Source: Hermetia illucens
Taxonomy: Eukaryota > Arthropoda > Insecta > Diptera > Stratiomyidae
Length of the DNA: 64,000 nucleotides
Direction: 5' to 3'
NCBI RefSeq assembly: GCF_905115235.1
Contig: NC_051849.1
Coordinates: 164,104,091 to 164,168,090, forward strand
Shown here: one piece after another, positions 11,615 through 22,784 of the stretch
Layout of the letters: each line of letters starts with the position of its first letter
How positions within the stretch are numbered: position 1 is the first letter of the stretch
The notes under the pieces: generated by a model
What the model was told of the DNA's origin: nothing
The model's database searches: none
The model's input: the letters and a program-made list of their open reading frames with translations, nothing else
Program-made: the position numbers and the translations under genes

Positions 11615-14600
11615 CTCCGCCGAAGCCGGTCCCAAGCCCGGTTGTGAAAGGAGCAGGGATGGATAGCTTCAGTCTGAAGGGCTGTACGCCACCGCAGCCT
11701 CTCAGGGGGTAGGTGAGGAAAGTGCAGGAACTTTGCAGTCTTGCAGATTACTCACTAAGGAAGCTATCTCAACACCTGGCAGCTAGGGATAAAATGCACC
11801 ACCAAAAATGAGAAGAAGGAGAAATTTAAGGTCCGGTACGGATAACCGGCGGGAGTCGTCTGACTTGGTGACTGGGTCGGGCTCTCGTAATGGACAGCAC
11901 GGCGTCGAAACCGCTAGTCGTGGGGCGGTTCGACGTCTAGGCGCCACGACGGCCAGGAGCACAGCTCCGCCTACTGCAGCTGTTTCGCCACAATCTGTGG
12001 CGACCACTTCAGCAGGTTCGCGTAGGAAGCGGATGAAATGGACTGAAGAAATGAACCTCTTCATCATCCGCTCCTACCACGAAATAACGGCGGGGGCGGG
12101 TACAACATCTTACCGCCCCTTGTTGCCCCAGAGATTCGTCGAGCGTTTCCCGCAATTCGCGCACGTGACTGTGCAGCGAGTCGCAGACCAGTACCGCTTT
12201 ATTACTCGCAGCGACACAATCCCGGCCACCATCAGGGAGAGTGTCCGACTTGAAGTCATCGGGGAAACTGGTGACCGAGAGTCGATGGGGGCAGAGGCGG
12301 CGGCATCAACAACACCACGCCGCACTGCAGGTAACAGTTTCAGTACTCGCCGAAGCACTCTTCTCCACTGTCCAGCTGAGGTTTCCGCTGAGGTTCAGGA
12401 CGAATTCCAAAGAGCGTCTATAGAATTCCCGGATATGGATCCTTTGCATAGACCAGGTATTCCCAGGCTCTATGCATCTCCAGTAACTCCGGGAATTCTA
12501 TCTCAAATCAATGATGAGATTGCATCTCGACTGTGTGCTGATATGTCGCTGCTGCAACTACAATCACTTGTGTATTTTGGTGCAGTTGCGGCTATTGGTT
12601 TGAGTGACAAAAGAGATCCAGCATGGAAAATTCGTCTGGAACGTCGGCGGGACTCACTAAGGCAGGACATTGCTAGACTGATTCAGATCAGCACTGGCAA
12701 TGCCAGCGGACGGGTGAGAAATAAAGTGCAGAGGGTTTACCGGAACAATGCCACCCCCTGTGAGACACCCGTTGTTGAAATTCTGGACACACTAAAACAG
12801 AAACTTTCTGTCATATGCAGTCGGTTACGACGGTATGGCGAAAGTTATTCCAGACGTGTCCAGAAAGCAACACACGCGAGAAACCAGCGGAGCTTTTTCA
12901 GATCTCTCAACGAATCCCAACAGAGCGCCCAGACAATACAGTTCTCGGTGACGGAAGCGAAAGAGTATTGGGGTGGACTTTGGGGGTTACCTGCCCAGCA
13001 TGCTGAGCATGCTGAGTGGATCACCGCCGAAGACACCCGCCATGCCAATACACCTGGCATGAATTTTGCGGATGTTACCGAAGAGGAAGTTGGACGAGCT
13101 ATAAACAGCTCGAAGAACCGGAGGGGCCCAGGTCTGGATCGGGTGCAGAATTTCTGGTATAAGAAATTTACCAGTGCACACAGTCGGTTGGCACGCAGTA
13201 TAAATGAGGTCATGAGTCGGCCGGAGGAATTTCCACCTTTCCTCATTGCGGGGATTACCTACCTTATCCTTAAGAAGGACACGGTGCAGGACCCCTCAGA
13301 CACAAGACCGATCACTTGCTTACCAACCCTCTACAAATTCATCACGTCCATTATTAGTGGAAGGATCAATGCGTACCTCGAGACCAGCAACATTCTGTCC
13401 GAGGAGCAAAAGGGCTGCCGAGTTGGGTCAAGGGCTTGCAAAGAGCAACTCATTATCGACTCGGTAGTTGCAGGACAAGCAACTAGAGGCCAAAGAAACC
13501 TCTTCAGTTGCTATATCGATAATGCCAAGGCTTACGACAGCGTTCCGCATACCTGGCTAATCGACATCCTACATCTGTATCGCATTGATCCGAAACTAAT
13601 AAAGTTCTTGGCGACAGTCATGGAAGGGTGGCATACCACCTTATCAGTGCGTACATCTGAGGGTGCTGATACCTCAGAGCCCATCCGTATACGGAGGGGC
13701 ATCTTCTAGGTGGATTCATTGAGTCCCCTTTGGTTTTGTATGCACTGAACCCCCTTTCATGGCTACTGAATGATGCTAGAGGGCATGGTTTTGCAATAAA
13801 GTATGGCCTACGTGCTAAGTGCGAACTGACACACTTGATGTACTTAGATGACATCAAGCTGTATGCTGGTACTGACAACCATCTGAGAAGTCTTTTGTGA
13901 ATAATAGACATGTTTAGCCGTGATATTCGGATGGAGTTTGGATTAGACAAGCCAAGAATCCAAGCTATCCGCAAAGGTCATGACGAGCCGCATGCCGGAC
14001 ATAGCATTGACTTTCGAGACCTCCACATCGAAGCTATGACCAAGACAGACTTCTACAAGTACCTAGGAATTCTGCAAGGAACCCATGCTCGAGTTGGTGA
14101 TCTGAAGGATGCTCTGCTGTCCGAATTCCTGCGACGTGTAAAGCTGGTGCTGAAATCGCATCTCTCGGGGAAGAATAAAATAAGCGCGTTGAATGTATTC
14201 GGTATCCCTTCACAGGCTTATGCATTCTGAATATTGCCGTGGACGAAGACCGATCTGGAAAACATCCAGTGGCGGATACGGACAACTATGTCCAAATTCC
14301 GAATGCATCACCCAAAGTCTGTCAGGTAGGGGCGTGGTTGACGTGGCGGCACAACATCATCGCCAAGTCGACTCGCTGCGCGATTTTTTTACAGCAAAGA
14401 GCAGGCGAGTCTCTTGCATGCGGCTGTCTGTAAGGCAGATTGTGGGCTGACTCCACTTAACTTGAAGGATCGATCTTTCAATCCTCTGAGTGGGGTGAAG
14501 ACGGACCAAGAGCGGATCGATGAATGGAAGTCGAAGGCAATGCACGGTAAACACGTGAGTTGTCTTTGGCAGCCAGTTGTCGATTTGCATTTGTCGAACA

Positions 14601-15397
14601 GATGGCTGTGTGCTGGGGAGCTCTTTGCTGAGACGGAGGGGTTCATGTATGCCATTCAGGATGGCGTGGTCGCCATCCGAGCTTATAAAAAGCTCATCAT
14701 GAAAGAACGGGTGGAGAACGACCAGTGCAGAATGTGTGGTTCGGCGTTAAAGACGTTCGACCATCTCATTTCTGGCTGTACTGTTATGGCACCGGTGCAA
14801 TACATCACCAGGCATAATGCTGTATGTAAGGTTATCCATCAAAACCTTGCATATAAGCATGGGCTGATCACGGGAACATGTCCGGTTTACCGATATGAGC
14901 CGCAAGCAGTACTTGATAGTTCTGCTTACAGCATGTATTGGAACCGGCAAGTTCTGACTGATCGCCATACCGCACACAACAAGCCTGACGTACTGTTAGT
15001 TGACAAGACGGGTCGCTTCGCGTATATTATTGATGTTGCTATCCCCCATAATAGCAACATTGAACGGAAATACGTAGAGAAGGTGAACTATGAGCCATTT
15101 GCTCGAGAAATCAAAGATATTTGGCATCTCGAGCGGGTATTGTACCTAAATCCCTCACGGCTTCCCTTGATGTCCTGGGACTTTCGCACAGCCTGGTTTA
15201 AACCATGCAGAAGTACACCATTCTGCATACGTGCTCGATGTTGTGGGGTGTACTCGACGGATTCTCCCACTGACCTACCACCGGCCACCACCACCAGTGC
15301 CCCTTTAGTTTTGAAGTAGGTATGATCGTCCGAGCCTAAATGCTTGGCACTTAGTGCTAGTATTAGGTAAAATCCGGCATATGCCGAGATTGTGATA
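11615..15397 (+). mobile_element. R4/Dong-type LINE with restriction-like endonuclease (D1)
   Basis: Starts directly after a (TAA)n run at 11587-11614 and ends in GATTGTGATAA. A 633-codon frame (11808-13709) holds a basic N-terminus, a Myb/SANT-like segment (KWTEEMNLF) and the RT with EQKGCRVGSRACKEQLIID and YIDNAKAYDSVP. It stops at TAG (13707-13709), where the family has Gln just before GDSLSP. A frameshift near 13744, TGA at 13898 and TGA at 14228 follow; YLDD is still encoded at 13841-13852. The frame 14414-15319 carries a CCHC finger (CRMCG...HLISGC, near 14725) and the restriction-like endonuclease (PDVLLVDK...YIIDVAIPH, near 14994). The gene order RT, CCHC, RLE and the TAA target are those known for the R4/Dong group. 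Inactive. Confidence 0.85.
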
Positions 15398-15410
15398 ACT
15401 CGGAAATAAT

Positions 15411-16894
15411 ACCGCCGTAGCCGTGATCAAGTCCGGTTGAGAAAGCGGGGGGATGGATAGTTTCAGTCTGAATGGCCGAACGACACTGCAGCGTCTCAGA
15501 AGGTAGGTGGTGAAAGTGCAGGAACTTTGTAGTATTCAAGATTACCCACTGAAGAAGCTATCACAACACCTGGCAGTTAGGTATAAAATGATGAGAACAA
15601 GGGACCTAAAGTTCAGTACGGATAACCGGCGGGAGTTGTCTGACTTGGTGACTAGGTCGGGTTCCCCAGGCACGTCGTCAAAACCGCTAATCGTGGGGCG
15701 GTTAGACGTTTAGGCGCACGATGGCGGGAAGCATGGCTTCGCCTGCTGTAGCTGTTTCCCAGTCGTTTGTGCAGTGACTAGTACCGCTTTACTACTTACA
15801 GCGACTGAATCCGGGATCCCGAGCAGCAGAAGTGTTGTCGAGTCGGATCAACGGCAACTCATTATCAACTCGGTATTAATAGGAGAGGTAACTGGGTACC
15901 AAAGAAATCCTTTAGTTGTTATATCGATTATGCCTAACCTTTTGAAAGCGTCTTGCGGACACACTTGATATACTTAGATGACTTCAAGCAGCATGACGGT
16001 ACTGATGACCACTTTAGGAGTCTGTTGCGAATAGTAGACATATTTATTCGTGATTTGCGGATGGAGTTTTTCTAGACAAGCGACGAATCCAACCCATTCG
16101 CAAAGACCATTGCGATTGCCACGTCGCACATAGTATTGTTGGCCCCCACATCCAAACGATGTGCGAGGCAGACTTCTTCAAATACCTACGAACTCTGCAA
16201 GGAACCCATGGTCGAGTTGGTAATCTGAAAGGTGCTCTGTTGTACGAATTTCTTCGACGTGTGAAGCTGGTGCTGAAATCGCATCTCTCGGGGAAGAATA
16301 ATATTAGCGCACTAAATGTATCGCCCCTCTCGTCATTGGCATATGCATTCGGAATATTGCCGTGGATAAAGAGGATCTGGAAAATGTCCTGCAGCGGATA
16401 CCGACTAGTATGTCCAAATTGCTAATCATCCACTAAAATTCTGCCGTGGAGTGGATGAACTTGTGAAGCAACATTGGAGGAAGGGGTGTGGTTGACGCTC
16501 CGGTATAAGATCATCGTCAAGTCAATTGCAGTGCGCTTATTTTTACAGGAAAGAACAGACGAGGCTCTTGAATGTCATTGCTTCTAATGCAGGTAAAGCA
16601 GATTGCAGGTTGACTCCTCTTAACTTGACGGATGGAGCTTTCAATCCTTTGGCTTAGGCGAATTCAGAACAGAAGCAGATCGATGAATGCAAGTCATTGC
16701 ACGGTAAACATATGGAATGCCTCTGGGAGTAATTTGTCGATCTAACTTTGGGGAATAGAATGCTGTGTACTGGGGAGTTCTTCGCTGAGATGGAGGGATT
16801 TATGTGGGCCATTTAGAACGATGTGGTCGCCATTCGAGCGTATAAAAAGCCCATAATGAAAGAGTGGGTGGAGAACAATCGATGCAGAATGTTT
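15411..16894 (+). mobile_element. R4/Dong-type LINE, decayed copy (D2) head-to-tail with D1
   Basis: Begins CCGCCGTAGCCG, matching the D1 5' end (CTCCGCCGAAGCC), 13 bp after the D1 3' end and just after AAATAATA. It then follows D1 with large internal losses: the 5' part to about 15790, pieces of the RT around 15840-16130, then 16160-16894 matching D1 14040-14740. It ends before the CCHC finger; the 3' end is missing. Heavily mutated. Confidence 0.8.
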
Positions 16895-17324
16895 GAAAAG
16901 AAATACAAACAACTTTGATTAGTATTTTACAAAAGAAAGGATAGGAAACGCTAATCATCTAGGCATGTGAAACCCATAAGTTAACACCTGGTATGATTGT
17001 GCTTCAAGATGGACAAGACTTGCCTGTGGTGGGCGCTGGGAACTGTCACCGATATTACTCAGGGCTGGATCTACTAATCTACTTCCAGGTTGAATTGTAA
17101 AGAAGTTAAAAGACTGATGTCCTGCCCTTCTTACCTGGCAATCCTATATTAGAAGCTGAAGCATACTCTTTTAAGGGCCTCATGTTGGACTCAGTAAATA
17201 TTTCCAGTTTTAAATGCTTCTGGAATGCTCAAGGATTATAAAATTTCCCGCTTTCAGCTTTCCTGAGATATCAACACCTATTTCCAAAAAAAAGGGCAAA
17301 AAATTTATAAATTAAAGACTCTGG
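16895..17324. other. Unassigned DNA upstream of the L2/L3 duplicated block
   Basis: No gene or repeat recognised. Homology with the L3 upstream region starts at about 17325 (TCTGGAAAGTTACCTG versus 25970). Confidence 0.4.
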
Positions 17325-17445
17325 AAAGTTACCTGCCGTGATATGAAGCGATTGCGTATTCTGCTGGAATTAATACACAAAAGTGAAGATCCCCTGTTTA
17401 ACAATATAGGTGGGTTCAGGCAATTAATATGTTAATCTGAACCGA

Positions 17446-17452
17446 CTTATCA
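17446..17452 (-). promoter_or_regulatory. Conserved GATA-type site upstream of L2
   Basis: CTTATCA, i.e. TGATAAG on the minus strand, 253 bp before the TATA box. It is retained at the same place upstream of L3 (26102-26108). TGATAAG is the motif bound by gut GATA factors in flies; binding here is inference. Confidence 0.35.
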
Positions 17453-17698
17453 GTTTGTAATTTGAAGATAAATTATGCACTCCCAACCTGGGTCTATTTT
17501 TAACATTAATTTTCGGCGTAACCCCCCATTGTTCAACACTTTTGAAAGTTTATTCCTCATCGCTCCGAAGGTTTAATCTTAGAAAACATTCCATCCAATT
17601 TTATTGCATATTTTTCAGTTATATTCAATTACTTCTAATTAGGGTTATCAAAAGTAAACAATGATGGATAGAAGATTAAGATTAGCTCAAATCAAAAG

Positions 17699-17704
17699 TA
17701 TAAA
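17699..17704 (+). promoter_or_regulatory. L2 TATA box
   Basis: TATAAA 54 bp before the L2 ATG, in the same context (AGTATAAATTGAATG) and at the same spacing as in L3. A short upstream reading frame (ATGAAATTTCC..., closed by TGA) precedes the start codon in both. Confidence 0.7.
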
Positions 17705-17752
17705 TTGAATGCAGCCAATTTTTACCATGAAATTTCCTCGGAAATTCTGAAT

Positions 17753-18885
17753 ATGAAAATAGTACTAGCTGCATTGCTCCTTGGGCTAACGGCCGGTAAT
17801 TATTTTGGTATTTTGTGAAACATTTTGTCAAACGTTCTTAGTGGATAATAGTTTATTTGTACTGTACTTTTTAGTTTGGCTCTTCTTTAGCTAAACTATT
17901 TATTCTGTTACAGTTTTAGCATATTCTGCCGATGATGACCTCGACGATTATATTGACGAGTGGGTCTTGGTACCTGATGTTAACTACAACATGCATCTGA
18001 TCAGTGTTCAAGATTCAGCATTCCAAGAGGCTTTGGCTAATCGTGCAGACTTTAAAGTTGACTTCGTTTTATTCACCAAAGATAATCCCAAAGTTGGTCA
18101 AGAGATCTCTAGTGGTGATGCTAATGCTTTGAGGAATTCGAATTTTAACCCAAAAAATCCTACTCGTTTCCTCACTCACGGCTGGAATGGAGATAGGAAT
18201 GCGCAAGAGAATGCTTGAATCCGTGGCAAATATTTAGCTCGTGGGGAATACAACATTTTTGTTGTCGATTGGGAAGGAGGAGCGAAAACAATTAACTACA
18301 TTGCGGCCAGTAAAAACACCAAAGAAGCAGGTAAGCAACTTGCTAGCTTCATCGACTTTTTGAATGTGGAAACTGGTATGAGTTTCAACACTCTCTACCT
18401 GATTGGTCACAGTTTGGGTTCTCACGTTGTCGGTTATGCCGGCAAGTATGTTACTCGGGGAAAGGTTAACACCATCTTTGGATTGGATCCTGCTCTCCCA
18501 TTGTTCTTCTTTGATAAACCCGAGAAACGTTTGGCAGTTGGTGATGCTCTGTATGTTGAATCTATTCAAACCAATGGAGGAATGTTAGGTTTTGATAAAC
18601 CTATTGGTAATGCCGCATTCTATCCCAACTGGGGTGACTGGTGGATGTTCACATACTAGATCATGCCAATATTTCGCTGAGTCTCTGGATAAGGTGGATG
18701 AGTTTGTTGCTGAACAATGCCGAAACTATGACGACATTGTAGGCCACAATTGTCAACCAACCGGAGAAATCGCAAAGATGGGAGGCGAACCTTCAAATCA
18801 AGAAAAGGGTGTAGCTGGTGTATTTTACTTACCAACTAACTCTGCTGAGCCTTTCGCAAAGGGAGCTAGTTGGATTCATTTGTAG
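17753..18885 (+). pseudogene. L2: lipase pseudogene, tandem copy of L3
   Basis: Exons 17753-17795 and 17914-18885 keep the L3 structure: signal peptide MKIVLAALLLGLTA, GT...AG intron at the same point, GHSLGSH nucleophile elbow, GLDP, CQYFAESL and the FYLPTNSA end. Two lesions break it. TGG (Trp116 in L3) is TGA at 18216-18218. A 26-bp deletion after 18634 removes the segment before the catalytic His and shifts the frame. Without these the frame would run 346 codons, one more than L3. TATA box, short intron and poly(A) signal (AATAAA, 18896-18901) are all preserved and sequence similarity to L3 is very high. Duplication and loss are therefore recent. Made by DNA duplication, not retroposition, since the intron and promoter are present. 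Confidence 0.9.
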
Positions 18886-18949
18886 AAAAATGGGAAATAA
18901 AGGGTTTTGCTTGAAATCTGAGTTTTATTTTCAATGTTTTCTTCGAAAA

Positions 18950-20399
18950 TTTAATACCTACATTTATAGAAGTTGTTTCATCTTGGAATTAACGCCGAAG
19001 TTTTGCGGTGAGTTCTATCTATCTTTTGCTTAAGGTGTATTATATTTAAAATTGAAAGTTTGGATGTTGAAATGTTGGCATAAGTTAGTAAGTAGGGATT
19101 TTAATTTTAGATGATACCAATTCCTTATGATGGTAATAGGCTTAACTTTCAAAAACATAGTTATTAGTACATTATAAATGCCTCTTGCTAGTTGCTGGCA
19201 GTGTGATATCAATTCTCCTGCAAGACATGTGCACTCTGTATGCAGTGATATTCAAGCATGTATTGTTACCATAATCTCCTACTCATCTCCCGCGCTATCA
19301 ATGTTACTTCCTGTTAATGTGCTTCACCTCTTCTTGGAGCTTGTCAAAAAGCTCCCCATTGTCTTGCATCTCCAGGCCGACCCTTTATTCGGTCACCCTG
19401 GAATAGTTAGTTTCACTACATAGCAGCTTCAGTCCGAGGCTAAATCCGCTATCGATAAATTTACTTGAGTAGAGAAGGGAGTCCTCCGCTTGAACCCACC
19501 ATTTGTTTGTGTTCAGAATATCCAGCCGATCGCAGGAATTTGTACTCGATTTGGAAGAAGCGAGGATTCCCGACCCTTTCGATACCGTTATTGACCAGAG
19601 ATAAGTTTTTACCCGAGAGAACTTTTTTTCAATAGCAAAGTAATTTCAATTTTTACCCTTTTTAATGAAGTCTTATGAAAAGTAGGGAGTACTTGAGTGT
19701 ATTCTACGCCACGTAGTTCTAAGACGGCTCACTCATGGGGCATCTAGGGATAGTGGGTAACATTGCATGGTCCGCTGACGTCTCTCACAGGATCATCGAA
19801 AAACTTACGAGCGCCTTTTAGGATTGGTGCTAAATCTGACTTGAATTTGTCCAAGTTTGTATGAGCGAAGAATCTAATTATAAAATAGTCAAGGATGGAC
19901 CGACTAGCGGGTCTTGTGCGCATGGGGATGGACCATCTCAAGCTGTTTTAATGGATGCCAGTTATGGATCCAACTGAACAGGGTTACCCCATTTTGATTA
20001 TCTGCCGTATCGCCTAGGAGATGTGCCTGGAGATTGGCTATGATCGTGAAGCTCCAGTGACGATTTATCTAGATAGAGATTATCGATATCTGTCCATTAA
20101 CGGTAGCTTTCACTAGTCCCGTTGCAGCGATAGACGTTAATAGAAGAAGAAGAAGAGAAGGTTTTTTCTGACGGATAATATTATATTCGGTATGTCCCCG
20201 AAATGCACTAGAAGTCTGCATTTATAGAGTTGATCAACATTTGGGCTGTATGTGCGACCAGTGATGAAAAATTGAACGTTACAACATTTAATTCCATAAA
20301 TTCATGATAAATTTAATGGTGGCGAATTGCCGCTGCTCATTTATTTGGGCGAAGGCTTCAACTACATGTTTGAAAGCTGTGGTTTGAATAGGGATAGGA
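18950..20399. other. Unassigned DNA between L2 and LINE fragments
   Basis: Homology with the L3 3' flank fades by about 18950. The rest contains a (GAA)n-like run near 20141-20155 and short open frames without recognisable product. Confidence 0.35.
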
Positions 20400-20690
20400 T
20401 AGGTTGTGGTTGTAGGAATTGCTTTCTTAGCGGCTTAAGCTTGGACAAGGTTAGTGGTAGCTGTGCCATCGTTTGCTTGACTTATGAAAGTTCTTTCGTT
20501 TCGCTGGTTTTGGCCGTTTCCATTCAAGCTATCGTTTCTTTATAGGCCGAGCATTGGTAATAACTAGCTGGATGTCCAGTTTGACCATAGTTGCGGCATT
20601 GCGGTATCTCTGAACACTGCACTTCTACAAAATTCCTGAGCTTATTGAAGGTTACTTTTTGGTAAAGAATGTATTTCACCTTTCAGAATT
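20400..20690 (-). mobile_element. Jockey-type LINE ORF1 fragment
   Basis: Minus-strand reading around 20620-20550 gives PQCRNYGQTGHPASYYQCSAYK. This resembles the zinc-knuckle start of Jockey-superfamily ORF1 proteins (QCxNCQxYGHTxxYC). The flanking frame is broken. A weak, short match. Confidence 0.35.
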
Positions 20691-20849
20691 TCAGTAATTT
20701 TTTGGGAGGGCTCGAAAGTGTCCCTGGACATTTGTCCCAGTAGAACCTAGCACATAATTTATGTATATATAATGTAAGAATATCCACTTTTGCGTGATAT
20801 TAACATTCAAAGTCTCGAGTTTGTACAGAAGCGATAAACATAATAACTT

Positions 20850-21373
20850 TATTAGTAATGGTGCAATTTCCACCAAACTTGATAAAATTTGCATTATAAT
20901 GCAAAATTTCGTGATGGAATGGATGAACTTAAGGGGGTTTGCAGCCAATTACTAAAAATTCTAGTAATATACTATTATTATATTATTATAGAGGCACTTC
21001 CTAGCCTAGTCACCATATACCGGCAGCTTTTTGATTTTTTTCAGATTTTTCGGCTTGGTAGTTTCTGAGAATGGGCCCCTAACAGGAATGATCATTTTTG
21101 ACCTCGGCACTCTCCACACAAATGCCGAAGCTAAGATCGGCTTAAAAAGCACTAACCGAGGCTTTTCATTTGACACCCTCACATGATTATATCTGATGAA
21201 AAAAATGTACACCCCCTTTTGTATACATAATGACCTCTGTTCCTTAAATTCGACGTAGAATGATGTAACTCACTCTATGGGTGAGTGTTCACAGTTCCAG
21301 CTTTTCCATCAAATTTGGTGTCAGTCGCTGTAACCGTCTCCGAGAAAAATGCGTGTTATAGATAGACAGACAG
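20850..21373 (+). repeat. Unclassified repeat ending in GACAGACAG, copy G1
   Basis: Shares with 29985-30550 and 43155-43670 the order: GGGATGGA/AACTTAAG(G)n, AATATACTATTATTA, CGGxxTTxTTxAGATTTTTC, GGTTCTGAGAA, CATTTGACACC, and a final GATAGACAGACAG. No coding potential. Family unknown to me; possibly the 3' untranslated part of a LINE. Confidence 0.6.
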
Positions 21374-21529
21374 CCCTGTGAGGAGTTGCCAGATCTCCCA
21401 TCAGGCGCGACCCCAGGTGGCGGATGAAGCATACCTATTGATATATGTGTTCATGAACTTTTCTTTTCTGATTGTGCGTGGGCTAATGTTTGCTCATATC
21501 TGGTGCGCGGAACAAAATGGCTATGGGAA

Positions 21530-22775
21530 GGATACCCAGAAAAAAAACCACCATGGATAAATTGAGAAGGAGTTAAGTAACGGTGCAGGGGTTCGGAACC
21601 CCAGTAATGGCGACTTCTGGAAGTGAGCAAGCTGGCTCCCGATCGTCAATACTCCTCGACCGGTGGTGGAAAACTTGGCCCCCGTGGCATCTAATGCTAG
21701 AAGTGTTTTAGATTTGGAGAAGGAGGTGTTCAAATGAAGCACAAGTCTGCCAAGGACACCAATTGCAAAGGCAAAGAATGATGGACTGAAAGGCGCTAGA
21801 GCGACTTCGACACTCATCAGATCTTATCAAGAGGTACTCCAGCAGCAGCAAATAGGTCCACCCAGGAGAAGCTCATCGATTTTACCATTTTCTCCAATAC
21901 AAAAGCCGGCAAAAGGGAAAGCTCATGGGAGCTTAGTAATTGGAAAAGGTGAAGGAGTATGCAAAAGGAGTAATCTGGCCAAGGCTGGCTGAGAACAGAG
22001 CCCTGACCTGAATAAATACTTTTTATGCAGCTTGGGAGTTCATGGGAATTCATCAAGGACCAGCACAACGTGCACGAATCCATTAAGAACAGGGTGAGAG
22101 TCATTATAGGTCGCAGGAAGAAAAAAGAAAACCTAAGGAAAATTCGAACATCCCTGTACAACAGTGTCACAGGCGACACAAGTGAATCTAAAGCACAAGG
22201 TTATCGACCTTCCATCAAATAAGAGAGTACGAGACAAAGAGAAGGAAGCTTTGGGGAATCAACAGGCACCAAAAGGGAAAAAGGTTTCTTGACCAGTTCA
22301 ACAAACGGAACTAACAGTTCAGAAGGGACAAAACATGTGCCCAATGTGAATGCCGACTAGTGAAGCGAATCCGAAGTTAAATAAAAACGGTGGTTGGACT
22401 AAGGTCGTAAACAAAAAAAGGAACAAGAGATCAAAGATGCGAATTTGTCCAGAGGGAATTGTAATCTACAGAAAAGGAAATCTATCGTATGCGGAGATAT
22501 TTGAAAAGGTGAAATCTGCCCCCGACTTAAGAGATCGTAAGAATCTATTGTGACACTAAGAAAAGCTTATGGCGGTACTCAAACGGCTAATGCGACTACC
22601 AACAGAGGCAGGGCAAAAGTTGTTGGCCTTGGGGAAGGTTCGGATTGGATGGGTTGTTTGCCGACTAAGGGCATAGATCTTCCTAAAAAGGTGCTTCAAA
22701 AGCCTAATGTTTGGACACTTCGCGAAGGCATGCACACGTTGATGGTATGGGGCAAAAAGACATATTACAAAGAAG
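21530..22775 (+). mobile_element. R1-clade LINE, ORF1 fragment
   Basis: Aligns with the 5' part of the minus-strand R1 element at 43680-47995: GGATACCCAGAAAA before the start codon, GAGTGAGCAAGC(T/G)GGCTCCCG, and later KNGGWTKVVNKKRNKRSKMRICPEGIVIYRKGNLSYAEI-type text in two pieces (22350-22553). KAYGGTQTA at 22560 precedes a frame-broken IGWVVCRLR / FGHFAKAC zinc-knuckle region. The fragment ends where RTE-A copy 2 begins. Multiple frameshifts. Confidence 0.7.
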
Positions 22776-22784
22776 TGCAATCAT

